64,000 nucleotides of DNA, taken from positions 1,087,721 to 1,151,720 of the forward strand of contig JAWPMT010000001.1 of assembly GCA_033344775.1 (NCBI GenBank), given 5' to 3'. This document shows, in pieces, positions 25,974 to 35,307 of the stretch; positions within the stretch are counted from its first letter, which is position 1; each line of letters begins with the position of its first letter. This DNA is from Cytophagales bacterium. GTDB lineage: Bacteria > Bacteroidota > Bacteroidia > Cytophagales > Cyclobacteriaceae. The notes below the pieces were generated by a model. It saw only the letters and a program-made list of their open reading frames with translations, was not told where the DNA came from and ran no database searches. Both the position numbers and the translations under genes were made by a program.

Positions 25974-28900
25974 TTAAAGGCCTTCGCCTTCTACGGGTTT
26001 CTCTTTTCCTTCGCAAGTATTGACATATTCGATATCACCCCCAACATATTGTCTCCACTCTGTATCACTCAAGTTCCTGCTCACGTAGTTACACAATTCA
26101 CTGGCCATGTCGTCGGAGTACGTTTGGTAGTACCGTAACAATCCATCGGCACTGGCTGTAACCAGGGACTTTCCTTCGGGATGGAAGTCCATGTCCCATA
26201 CCCAGTCGTTGTGATCGGAAAGTACCGTTGGAAGGTCATAGATATTTTTTCTATCCCAGAAACGCACTGTCTTATCTTTACTCGCACCGGCAACTAAAGT
26301 GGCATCATCACTGAATTTGACATCAGTTACTGCGGCACTAAACCCAGTCAACTCGGGCCCTTCTTGCCTTTTCTCGTTCATGTTCCAAACCTGGATATAG
26401 CCATTGTCTGACTTGTTGAATCCAGCGATGGCCAACAGAGAATCGCCATTACTGAACGCCAGTGCCAAAACCGGCTTTTTATGATCTTCATCACGAAAAA
26501 TCACACTTTGGTTGTCGATCACCTGAGTAAGGTCCCATTTGTAGAGGTCTCCATCCTCTGTACCTCCCACAAGTGTATTCCCGTCAGAAGAAAGTGCCAA
26601 AGCTTTGACTTTGCGATCAAGCGTTGCTAATTCCTTAGTAGTAGAGAAATCACTTTGGATCAAGCGATTATCTCCTCCAATAGAAATGAAACCTTTATTG
26701 TCAGGTAAGAAAACCACATCGTAAACGGCACCTTGATGACCACTGACTGAACGAGGCTCTCCTTTGGACTGTAAGTTATAGATCAGAATCTCATTGTTAT
26801 TGGTACCCAGTGCCAGCCATCTTTCGTTAGGACTGATGCTTACAACCCTGTTTACTTTATCAGAAGTAAATAGCACTTCTGAAGTTCTGGATGCTACATC
26901 CCACTTCAATAATCTTCCATCTCCACCTGCACTATACATGTGAGCGCCATCATTAGCAAATGCAACAGATCTGGCGGCCACTGCCTTTTCCTCACCTGTA
27001 ATTTCATTCATTAGCGGCTTATGACCGTGGTATTGGTTAAGGATAGAATCTCCTTTATTGGTCGTATTAGCAATGATGCTATCGGGCCGGGTATCCAATA
27101 CCCCTTGTAAAGCAGAGTATACACCCGCATAAATATCACCGTTATAAGGTTTCGTTTCATCTCCGTACTCCTGATGATACAAGTAGGCCTGTTTGGCTAC
27201 CAAAGCTTTCAATTCCTTGTCCGGAATGTTCTGCGCCTTAATAGACATAGATAAGGCAATCGCCTGATAACGAAGACGTTGAGCTTTTTCCTGCTCTAGT
27301 TTAGCTTTTTCTTCCTGTTGTTGGGCCAGCAAAGTCTGCTCTTTCGCCAGCGCCTCATTTTCTTGCGCTAATTGCTGAGCTGCTTCGGCCTTCACTCTTT
27401 GTTCATCAGCGAGCTCCTTGGCTTTTCGAGCTTCCTCGGCCTGGAATTCCGCCTTTCTTTTCTCTTCTTCCGCCTGCGCCTGGGCTTCCTCCGCATCATT
27501 TTGAGCAATTCTTGCGTCGGCAGCGGATTTTTGAGCTTGTTCCTTTAAAAGGTTAGCTTCCTTTTCCGCTTCAATCGCTTCAAGGGTAAGTTGCTCTGCT
27601 TCCGCCTGTGCATCTTCGGCATATCCTCTCTGGATCTGGGCTAACACCACAAAGAAGATCGACACCATCGCCATGACTCCAAGAACAAGGGCAGCGATAC
27701 GGAACCTCCTAACCTGTCGTTTTTGAAGTACTTCCTTATTTCGTTGTTCAGCAATGTATGCCTTTTCGGAAGTTTCCAAAAAGACCATGGTTCGCTCAAA
27801 TGCCGGATTATATCGTTGACCCCATACCAGGGTTGGTCTGTTCTCTTCTCTCCAGTTCAGCGCTAGTTGCAAATCAGGCATTTGCCATAGACTCGCTTTA
27901 CCTTCCTGGAATCTTTCAGCCGCTTCAGAAAGCTTCACATACATCTCTGATGCTTTACTCTCTTCATCCAGCCACCTTTTTAATCGGTCCCAGATACGCA
28001 TCAAACTCTCGTGAGAAATATCAATTACCGTATCAGACTCTAATCGAACGCCATAGGGAGGCATCAATAAGGACCTTCCGGGCTCTCTGAATCGATCAAC
28101 TACTCTTTCTACTTCATCCTCTGAAACTCCTGCAATTGCTGCGATGGTCCCCAGCTTGGTAGGACGTCTGATCCCTTGATTCTCAGCACCTCTCTCTGTA
28201 AGTGCTTTGAACATTACTTCTGCAATCTGCTTTTCACGCTTATTGAGGGAATCGTAGGCTTCATTCGCATGTTGCGATAAGGCTTCTCTCAGGGTTCCTA
28301 CTGCATTGTAATGCCGCAGGTCCATCGGTTCTTCTTCTTTTCGATCATCTACCCAATATGCCCAGGTACGCATCAATGCGTGCTGCAAAATCGGTAACTG
28401 GTCAGGGTTGTCTCCCACATCATTCAACAGCTGTTGTGTCAAGCGTGGCGCAATCTTACCCCCTCCTACAGCAACCGGACCCTCAATCGCCATTCTCTTC
28501 TGATCGCGGGTCATTTGTGGGATCAAATAGTGCGAATCATTAATCATTTGTGTCAGATCCGGATATTTCGCACATTCCCCGATAAAGTCCGATCGCATGG
28601 TGATCGCAACATAGATCTGCTCATCGTATTGATGAACTGCCTCCAATAATAGATTGACGAATGCTGATGATTCATCACGATCCGAAGTAGATGATTCCAG
28701 TTTACTGAATCGGAACAATTCCTCAAACTGGTCAATCAGGACGAGTACATTCTGTGATTTATCGTCTTTTAACTGCTTTATTACCTCTATGAGACCAAGA
28801 GAGCTACTTCTTAGTACGGTTCCTATAATCGTTTTTCTGATCAGCTTGTCTTCTTCCGAAAGGGAATTGTATTCCTGATCTTTGACCAACAGTGACTCGG

Positions 28901-29222
28901 CCAAATTGTCTATGGGCCCACCACCAGGGCGAGCAACTACGACACGCCAGTTTGACCCGGCATCAGTCATGAATCCACCATGTAGTGTTGGAATCAATCC
29001 GCAAAACATGAAAGATGACTTACCACTACCCGACGCTCCGAGAATCCCAACAAAGCGATTTTCCGCGAGCTTTACCAGGGCTTCATCGCTCTGGCCTTCA
29101 CGACCAAAAAATAAGTGACTTTCCTCGACACCAAAGGGTCTGAGTCCTGGAAACGGATTGATCAACTCCGCGATATCAACGATACCGCTGTTATGATCAA
29201 AGTGTACGTCTTTCTCACTCAT
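25974..29222 (-). CDS. nSTAND1 NTPase with TM helix, coiled coil and WD40 propeller
   Basis: A 1082-aa protein. The nSTAND1 signature NPFPGLRPFGVEESHLFFG opens the ATPase (22-40), followed by Walker A GASGSGKSS (62-70) and Walker B NVLVLIDQFEEL (158-169). The winged-helix segment contains DISHESLMRIWDRLKRW (401-417). One transmembrane helix lies at about 508-530. A very regular Ala/Glu/Lys coiled coil runs from 533 to about 665. A WD40 propeller fills the C-terminal 350 residues (GHQGAVYDVVFLPD, VTDVKFSDDATLVAGAS, WVWDMDFHPEGKSLVTASAD). STAND ATPases act as switches that oligomerise on ligand binding, including in anti-phage and conflict systems. A TIR-like gene lies 67 bases upstream. Confidence 0.93.
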   Translation of the reverse strand: MSEKDVHFDHNSGIVDIAELINPFPGLRPFGVEESHLFFGREGQSDEALVKLAENRFVGILGASGSGKSSFMFCGLIPTLHGGFMTDAGSNWRVVVARPGGGPIDNLAESLLVKDQEYNSLSEEDKLIRKTIIGTVLRSSSLGLIEVIKQLKDDKSQNVLVLIDQFEELFRFSKLESSTSDRDESSAFVNLLLEAVHQYDEQIYVAITMRSDFIGECAKYPDLTQMINDSHYLIPQMTRDQKRMAIEGPVAVGGGKIAPRLTQQLLNDVGDNPDQLPILQHALMRTWAYWVDDRKEEEPMDLRHYNAVGTLREALSQHANEAYDSLNKREKQIAEVMFKALTERGAENQGIRRPTKLGTIAAIAGVSEDEVERVVDRFREPGRSLLMPPYGVRLESDTVIDISHESLMRIWDRLKRWLDEESKASEMYVKLSEAAERFQEGKASLWQMPDLQLALNWREENRPTLVWGQRYNPAFERTMVFLETSEKAYIAEQRNKEVLQKRQVRRFRIAALVLGVMAMVSIFFVVLAQIQRGYAEDAQAEAEQLTLEAIEAEKEANLLKEQAQKSAADARIAQNDAEEAQAQAEEEKRKAEFQAEEARKAKELADEQRVKAEAAQQLAQENEALAKEQTLLAQQQEEKAKLEQEKAQRLRYQAIALSMSIKAQNIPDKELKALVAKQAYLYHQEYGDETKPYNGDIYAGVYSALQGVLDTRPDSIIANTTNKGDSILNQYHGHKPLMNEITGEEKAVAARSVAFANDGAHMYSAGGDGRLLKWDVASRTSEVLFTSDKVNRVVSISPNERWLALGTNNNEILIYNLQSKGEPRSVSGHQGAVYDVVFLPDNKGFISIGGDNRLIQSDFSTTKELATLDRKVKALALSSDGNTLVGGTEDGDLYKWDLTQVIDNQSVIFRDEDHKKPVLALAFSNGDSLLAIAGFNKSDNGYIQVWNMNEKRQEGPELTGFSAAVTDVKFSDDATLVAGASKDKTVRFWDRKNIYDLPTVLSDHNDWVWDMDFHPEGKSLVTASADGLLRYYQTYSDDMASELCNYVSRNLSDTEWRQYVGGDIEYVNTCEGKEKPVEGEGL

Positions 29223-29289
29223 AATCGTAGGATTTTAATCAAGCCCAAAGTTTACAGTTCGAGCCTGAGGTTAGGTAATATTATTCGTC

Positions 29290-30804
29290 TTAATTCTTTA
29301 ATCGGTCTAAAAACGGTAACAAATCTTCCGGCTGGAATCCGCCATTGTTTCCTAAAACCAATGCATTATTCTTCTTGTAAATGCCTAAATCAACATCTTT
29401 ATTTCCTCCAAAATAGACCGCTTTGGCCTTCATTGGCTTATTTCTTCCAAACCCAGGTGCCTTAAGTAAATCTTTCAGCTTCGTCTTGATCCATTCTTCT
29501 GTCGCATCTCCGAAATAGATGATCGAGGCATCACATCTTCTCAGGTTTTCCTGATGGATGTATCGAATGTCGATCAAATCACCTTCGAAACTCGGAGATA
29601 CCACACGGTACCCCTCGTCTTTCAAGTAATTCTCAAGCGGTTCACTACTTTTCAAGTCACGTTTATCCGTGATCAGGTAAATAATCTGAGACGGGTCATC
29701 TTCCGCAGCAGGCTGATAACCAGCCACATCACGTCTGGTATTGAAGCGGCCTCCTGTCACAAGTTCCTCTCTCACGATACTCTTGAGTTCTTGCAGAGTG
29801 ATTTGCAAAACTTCTGCTTCTTCTAAAGCAGCAGCATCGCCTTTTAGGTCTTCAATGAATATTTTTTGGCGCTCTGAAACATTGTTCAGCTCTGGAGAAA
29901 CCCAGATCAGGCGACTGAAGAGTTCTTTTTCGATTTGTCGCTCATTCCACTCCACCATCTCGTAAGTGTGCTTACTGGCTACTCGATTTTGGATGTCAAC
30001 AACCGAAAGATCGGAGCCTTTGGGACGATATCCGTAATCCTCTCCCACCAAATGTATGGAAAGTCTGCATTTAGCAAGATCTTCCTTCACCCGATGTTCC
30101 AGCACTTTGGATTCTTTTGGTAAAGTATGGTTAGGAAGTACCCGGTATCCATGACGGATCAACTCACGTTTGATCACATCTCTTTGGATCACCATATCTA
30201 CCCCTGTACTGGCTAGATATACAGTCTTATCTCTAGGAAATGATTCTAATGTCTTTGATTCAGCGATTGCTTCTGGTTTCTTGATCGCGTTCAGCACCTG
30301 GTTGATGTCGTATGCCATATCGACAAGTTTCATCCAGTAACTTCTCTCTGCATCGTTGCCAAAAAACCGTCGAAACTCTTGTGCTTCGCCACTCATTGGA
30401 TCGATCATGTAAAAATCAAAAGCAATGAATTCTTGCAGCCCCGGTAAATATGAGTCATCCTCAAAAGGCAATTTATGCACTTTGAATACCCTGCATATGC
30501 CATCCAGCACAAGTGTATCTTCTTTTTTATTTCGTTCTGCAAAGTTGTTGAGTCCAACCATCAAAGAAGAAGCTTTGGCCAGGTTGGGGGTCATTACCGC
30601 TATCACTACTGCCGTATTCGAGATCGTGCTATCCGAAAAGTCCTTCTCTGTGACAAGCTTGATCTGTGGATCACCTTTGATGATCTGAGACAACAAGGTA
30701 TCCAAGAACTTATGGAAGTTCGAAACCCAACCTTTTAGTCCACCTTCGATGGGCTGGTCGTCTTCCTCGGCATAAAGTAGAATTATTTCTTGGTCTAAGT
30801 TCAT
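29290..30804 (-). CDS. TIR-like / DUF4062-like multi-domain protein
   Basis: A 504-aa protein with no signal peptide. Three alpha/beta domains are visible. The N-terminal TIR-like part (1-165) has IILLYAEEDD and TAVVIAVMTPNL. The DUF4062-like middle (about 192-300) has KTVYLASTGVDMVIQRDVIK and LSIHLVGEDYGYRP. The C-terminal TIR-like part (about 372-500) has IIYLITDKRDLKSSEPLENY and CDASIIYFGDATEEW. TIR and DUF4062 domains are common effector or adaptor parts next to STAND ATPases. An NADase glutamate cannot be assigned with confidence by eye. It is encoded between the nSTAND1 and transporter-like genes. Confidence 0.82.
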   Translation of the reverse strand: MNLDQEIILLYAEEDDQPIEGGLKGWVSNFHKFLDTLLSQIIKGDPQIKLVTEKDFSDSTISNTAVVIAVMTPNLAKASSLMVGLNNFAERNKKEDTLVLDGICRVFKVHKLPFEDDSYLPGLQEFIAFDFYMIDPMSGEAQEFRRFFGNDAERSYWMKLVDMAYDINQVLNAIKKPEAIAESKTLESFPRDKTVYLASTGVDMVIQRDVIKRELIRHGYRVLPNHTLPKESKVLEHRVKEDLAKCRLSIHLVGEDYGYRPKGSDLSVVDIQNRVASKHTYEMVEWNERQIEKELFSRLIWVSPELNNVSERQKIFIEDLKGDAAALEEAEVLQITLQELKSIVREELVTGGRFNTRRDVAGYQPAAEDDPSQIIYLITDKRDLKSSEPLENYLKDEGYRVVSPSFEGDLIDIRYIHQENLRRCDASIIYFGDATEEWIKTKLKDLLKAPGFGRNKPMKAKAVYFGGNKDVDLGIYKKNNALVLGNNGGFQPEDLLPFLDRLKN

Positions 30805-30900
30805 TTTAAGGCGGTCGGGCTATCTGATAACCAAATAACTATAAATTTTGCAACTTTTAAAAATCAAGGGATATCATTTATCTTGAATAATTACAATCTA

Positions 30901-33900
30901 CTAAATAATATCCATCATCATTTCCTCTTCAAATTCTTCTTTGTCTTTCTCTATTTCATCATTCAATACCTTGAGATACGATTCGGTAAGGTCCAGGTGC
31001 TGAACCATTATATCCAGCAATTCTTCTTTTCTCAATACAAGCAAAGCACAATCCGTAGTGGCTACTGCACTGAAATCGAAGGATTCTGATTCTGAGACGA
31101 GTTGTTCTCCAAATACACTGTTTTCTTCAAGCACCTCATCTTCCTCACCTGCTTTAGAAATCGTGACTGTCCCAGTTCTAACGATGTATAAAGGCGTTCC
31201 TCCATTATCTCCAACCTGTATCAGTTCTGTGCCTGCCTGCACCGTGATCTCCTCCATGACATCCGCAATCAATGTGATCACTTCCCCATGCACATTCGCG
31301 AAATGAGGTAGGGCTTTGAGCAGAACAACTCGCTCAATCAACAAGAGATTTTGATGGTACCTCTCTCCTTCTTCCAGATAAACAGGAGGCAATATTGCCT
31401 TATCCAATTCTTTCTTGATCGAAGGTTTTAAACGCCTTGTATTCGTATGATAGGCTTCCTGATCCAGCTTATATATCACATAAGCAGCCGTCTGAAGCAT
31501 CAGCTTATCGGGATTGAATAGGTTCGCTACCAAATCATACCCCACCGAGGCATCCGTCATCTGACTTACACGCAACATGGAAAGCGCTTTGGTATATCTT
31601 GAAATCCGGTTATAATCTCTATTGATTACCTGAAGTAGTAAGTCATTATATGATTCAAAAAACTCCGGTGGATAATTATTCTGCAGTTTGGCCAATTTCT
31701 CTTCATCCTTCAGATTGTCCAAAACTGGGAACAGTTTTGGCTTCAACTCTTCCTCGCAGAACAAATCCAGCATCTCAATACCAAACGTCACCGATTCTAC
31801 CGTTCCTGCATCGATATTTTCTTTAATCAAAAGGATATTTTGAGGGTCATAAATCATACTCAACAACATGAAGATGTTGTCATGATTGATGGTGTTTTCC
31901 TCAATGATTGCCTCCCGGATCAATTGATCTAATTCAGTTTCCGCAGGCACATCCTGCAATGTCTTAATGTTCCAGGCCATATCACCTATGGCTGACTCCA
32001 AAATGATCTTGATCCTTGCCGCCTGAAAATCCCTACCTTCAAAGCCGACATGACTTAAAGCCCGAAGGATCTCAGAAACGATTTTCTTATCTGGAAAATC
32101 GATTTTCTTCCAAAGTAATTCAGTCGCTTGACGACCTCCTACTCTACCGAGTATCTGGATGATGCGCATCATCGTACTCTTATACTGTCCCGTTTTATAG
32201 AAAGAAGTGTCAATGTTATGGAAAGCAACTTCTCCTGCGTGCGTCAAAGCGGAAGATGAATAGTTTCCATAAGTAGCCAGATGCAGGTTTTCAATCAACA
32301 CCGGCCATACCTCAGGTCTTCTTAATTTTCCAGCAGTAGCCATCGCAGCTGCACGCACCTGAACGTTTATATCTCTCAGTAACTCAAGCACATACACGAT
32401 GTGCTTATCCTCTGTAAGCTTAGCGAGCAAATGCGCCCCTTTTATCCGGTCTTTAGAATCGGTAGACCGAACCAGCTTTCTGATACTGACATCTGTAATC
32501 TCAAAATCAGCTGCAGCCTGAAGTTCCTGCACCGCTTCTTTTGCCAATACTTCTGCCGTTTCATCACCTTCCGTTTTGGCTTCACTTTTGATGATCCCCA
32601 AAGCACCATAACACAAGTGATCTGTCAGCTTCCTGTAGGAGAATTGTCGGATTTTAGCGTGACGGGAATTCAATTGATCCAATAAGGCAAATTCAAATTC
32701 TATCGGGTCTATTTTTTCGAGCAATCGAAGGGCATTGTAAATACGATCCTCTCCTTTTCTCTTTAATTCATCTCTAAGTACATTGACCGCATTATGTTCG
32801 TGACGAATATCTCCTCTCAGGTCTTCTTTCTGCTTCTCAAGCGTTTTCTTCAGAGTGATCTTATATTGATTGAAGAGTTTACTCGCCAAGAATACGATAA
32901 TGCCAGATAAAGCAATGATGAAATATGAAAAATGAATCAACTCGAAAAAAGCCAATAATCCGAGTCCAAGTTGTGCTGCACCTGCTGCCAACGTTGCAAA
33001 CTGATTAACGACCCCCTCGATACGAGTTTGAATATCGAACCGAATCTTAACATCAATTGGTAAGAAGAATAATTTGAAGGCCGGACTTTCCAGTGCATCC
33101 CTCAATGACGCTGTAAAAGCCTGAGCAGACACTGTAAACATGAAGAACAACAAAAATTCCTCTGTTTTAACGTCATATTCATAAATATGTCCTGATATAA
33201 TTGCACCAATCGTAAACAAAACCAGGATAGCAGGCATGGTGATCAGCGCTACTTTAAGCCCGAAACGTCCAATTATGATGTCGTTCACAAAACTCTGGAT
33301 CAGGAAACTCATGATCATCACTGTTCCACTAAAGAAGGATAAAAAATCAGACAGCTCCTGCTCATTCGGAAACATCGTTTCCGTCGCAGAGTAGAACGTG
33401 TACTGTACGAATACAGCAGCGCCCATCGAGAATATCAAAAACAAAGAAAGTAATCGCAAATAGTTGTCTTTCACCAAAGCGAAGAAACCCACTTTCTCTA
33501 CCTTCTCTCCTTCTTTGACTTTCGTGATATTATCCAGGTTGTAATTTCTAACAATCCAGATGGTAAAAAACAATATTCCAAATGCCGCAATTGCTGAAAC
33601 AAACAATAGGTCGTATGTTTCATTTATGAAGGGTACATATCTGGTTATCAGTGGAATAGAGAAAAAGGCAATAATGGTTGCTGTTAGTTGTCCAGTATCG
33701 ATACCTCCAATAATCCTCTTGGCCTGGCGAGCATCAAAAATTCTACCAAATACACCCCAGAATCCTAATAATGTAATTGCCGTGATTGGTCCAATCATGA
33801 TGAACAGCACAAACGGCAAAAGTGAAAACTCACCTTTTTCTCCGGTTTCATATCCTAGAAACTCAAAAGAGTATCTCAATGCCGCGATAAAAACGAATGT

Positions 33901-34170
33901 GATGAATACATTGGAAACAACCAATGTTGAAAAATTGATCCGCCTCTGCAACGTCACAAACAAACCTGCTGCAAGAATTCCTAATCCCCCAGCGGTAAAA
34001 AAGGCAATATCTAGATAAGTCTCGCCCATCACCTGCAGAAAGAGGGTTTCAGCACCAATTTGATAGGTGGCGATAAAAATACCCATGAAAAATCCCTTAC
34101 CGAGCAAAAGCCACATCTGCTTTTCCTCTCCAGGCTCTCCTCCGAGAAATTTTAGAAATGCATCAAACAC
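30901..34170 (-). CDS. Npt1/Npt2-type transporter-like protein fused to HEAT repeats and a degenerate cNMP-binding domain
   Basis: A 1089-aa protein. The N-terminal 430 residues hold about 12 hydrophobic helices of MFS or ATP/ADP-translocase type (ETLFLQVMGETYLDIAFFTA, PFVLFIMIGPITAITLLGF). A HEAT-like helical region (about 480-900, with INVQVRAAAMATAGKL) follows. The C-terminus (971-1075) is a cyclic-nucleotide-binding beta-roll (AGTELIQVGDNG, PLYIVRTGTVTI, VFGEQLV). In that roll the phosphate-binding cassette lacks the usual arginine: after FGEQLV it reads SESESFDFSA. Thus canonical cAMP or cGMP binding is unlikely. Nucleotide transport is a family-based guess. It is the first gene of the block leading to the TIR-like and nSTAND1 genes. 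Confidence 0.85.
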   Translation of the reverse strand: MFDAFLKFLGGEPGEEKQMWLLLGKGFFMGIFIATYQIGAETLFLQVMGETYLDIAFFTAGGLGILAAGLFVTLQRRINFSTLVVSNVFITFVFIAALRYSFEFLGYETGEKGEFSLLPFVLFIMIGPITAITLLGFWGVFGRIFDARQAKRIIGGIDTGQLTATIIAFFSIPLITRYVPFINETYDLLFVSAIAAFGILFFTIWIVRNYNLDNITKVKEGEKVEKVGFFALVKDNYLRLLSLFLIFSMGAAVFVQYTFYSATETMFPNEQELSDFLSFFSGTVMIMSFLIQSFVNDIIIGRFGLKVALITMPAILVLFTIGAIISGHIYEYDVKTEEFLLFFMFTVSAQAFTASLRDALESPAFKLFFLPIDVKIRFDIQTRIEGVVNQFATLAAGAAQLGLGLLAFFELIHFSYFIIALSGIIVFLASKLFNQYKITLKKTLEKQKEDLRGDIRHEHNAVNVLRDELKRKGEDRIYNALRLLEKIDPIEFEFALLDQLNSRHAKIRQFSYRKLTDHLCYGALGIIKSEAKTEGDETAEVLAKEAVQELQAAADFEITDVSIRKLVRSTDSKDRIKGAHLLAKLTEDKHIVYVLELLRDINVQVRAAAMATAGKLRRPEVWPVLIENLHLATYGNYSSSALTHAGEVAFHNIDTSFYKTGQYKSTMMRIIQILGRVGGRQATELLWKKIDFPDKKIVSEILRALSHVGFEGRDFQAARIKIILESAIGDMAWNIKTLQDVPAETELDQLIREAIIEENTINHDNIFMLLSMIYDPQNILLIKENIDAGTVESVTFGIEMLDLFCEEELKPKLFPVLDNLKDEEKLAKLQNNYPPEFFESYNDLLLQVINRDYNRISRYTKALSMLRVSQMTDASVGYDLVANLFNPDKLMLQTAAYVIYKLDQEAYHTNTRRLKPSIKKELDKAILPPVYLEEGERYHQNLLLIERVVLLKALPHFANVHGEVITLIADVMEEITVQAGTELIQVGDNGGTPLYIVRTGTVTISKAGEEDEVLEENSVFGEQLVSESESFDFSAVATTDCALLVLRKEELLDIMVQHLDLTESYLKVLNDEIEKDKEEFEEEMMMDII

Positions 34171-34354
34171 AATTCAGGTCAGCTTGTTGAATTGTTAAAA
34201 TTAGGCAATTTTCCATATGAGTCAATCTATCTTTAAAAATAATGAAAATTGACCTCACCAGTCAAACAGATGCCCGCCGCGAAATCGCGCGCCTCTGGAA
34301 GAAAAATTATCAAAAAGTAGTAAAAAGTAGGGAGTACGCTGACAGTAAATCTAT

Positions 34355-35140
34355 CTAGCGTTTACGATTACTTTCCCGGTTAGTGCTCCTACCCTGACGC
34401 TGTAGATACGCATTGAATTCAAACATGTAGCCTACAGAGATCGAGAGTGTATTGTGTCGATATTCGAAATCTTCTACATATTCTTCAAAATCAAAATTTT
34501 GAGAACCATTGAAACCCATATTGGAATGGCCAAAACTATACCTAATATCAAGCATGACCCTTGCCGAATTCCTCAAATCAAAATAGACCCCACCTCCTGC
34601 TTGTAATGAATATTGAAGTCGATTGGGACGCTCAAGCACAAGCTTATCTTGATCTGCCGTGGGATCCTCACCGAAAATCACCGAATATTCTTTAGTTGGA
34701 TCTTCTGCCTCCTGTAAGAATGAATTTTCCAACACACCATTACTATAAAGCCAGTAACTCAGCTTAGTTCCTCCGTTAAGATAGAATAAGAATGGCGCTT
34801 TTCCGAAATTCCACCTGAGCATCAATGGAACGGTCAAGAATCCGGAATTGGTCTTGCTGGTGGCGAACGTAATGTTCTCTCGGTTTCTGAGGTCTTTGCT
34901 GTAGCGCTCAAAATTGATCTCCGTGTGTACGGCATATCGATCACTGGCGGCGTAAGTAAGCACAAATCCAAACTGATAATTGTAGTCAGGATCTACAAAA
35001 AAGGAGTCTGTCTTATAATTGGCCGCCTGATAAATATGGTCGGTTCGCTGAAAGCCGACCTTGGGCCCAAACCAATATTGCGCCTGAAGATGCCCCAGAA
35101 AAAGAAAAAATAATACCAAAAAGGAAATAACCCTATTCAT
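34355..35140 (-). CDS. PorT-like outer membrane beta-barrel protein
   Basis: A 261-aa protein with a signal peptide (ISFLVLFFLFLGHLQA-Q). Barrel strands alternate aromatic and small residues: YWFGPKVGFQRT, YNYQFGFVLTYA, FLTVPLMLRWNFG, YSLQAGGGVYFDL, MLDIRYSFGHSN and LSISVGYMFEFN. This is the PorT/outer-membrane beta-barrel layout common in Bacteroidota. It ends with a short basic tail (RQGRSTNRESNRKR) that is unusual for a barrel terminus. It is divergent from the PorP/SprF gene across 167 bases. The type IX link of true PorT is not proven here. Confidence 0.85.
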   Translation of the reverse strand: MNRVISFLVLFFLFLGHLQAQYWFGPKVGFQRTDHIYQAANYKTDSFFVDPDYNYQFGFVLTYAASDRYAVHTEINFERYSKDLRNRENITFATSKTNSGFLTVPLMLRWNFGKAPFLFYLNGGTKLSYWLYSNGVLENSFLQEAEDPTKEYSVIFGEDPTADQDKLVLERPNRLQYSLQAGGGVYFDLRNSARVMLDIRYSFGHSNMGFNGSQNFDFEEYVEDFEYRHNTLSISVGYMFEFNAYLQRQGRSTNRESNRKR

Positions 35141-35156
35141 CTACTGAAGAATAAAT

Positions 35157-35164
35157 CAAACGTA
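35157..35164 (-). promoter_or_regulatory. Candidate -7 box (TACGTTTG) for the PorT-like gene
   Basis: Read on the minus strand, TACGTTTG fully matches TAnnTTTG. It lies 17 bases before the ATG at 35140, giving a leader of about ten bases, similar to the spacing seen for the DUF58 gene. No -33 box was identified. Confidence 0.35.
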
Positions 35165-35307
35165 ATATTAAGGAATCGAAGGCTATAGATTCTATCATTT
35201 ACTTAAAATATTAAAAACTTATATAAGGAAAATGACATACTGATCATTCATATACTTCGTTCCATTATTAGAATAATCCAAATGGACGTTATATTTACGT
35301 CATTAAG

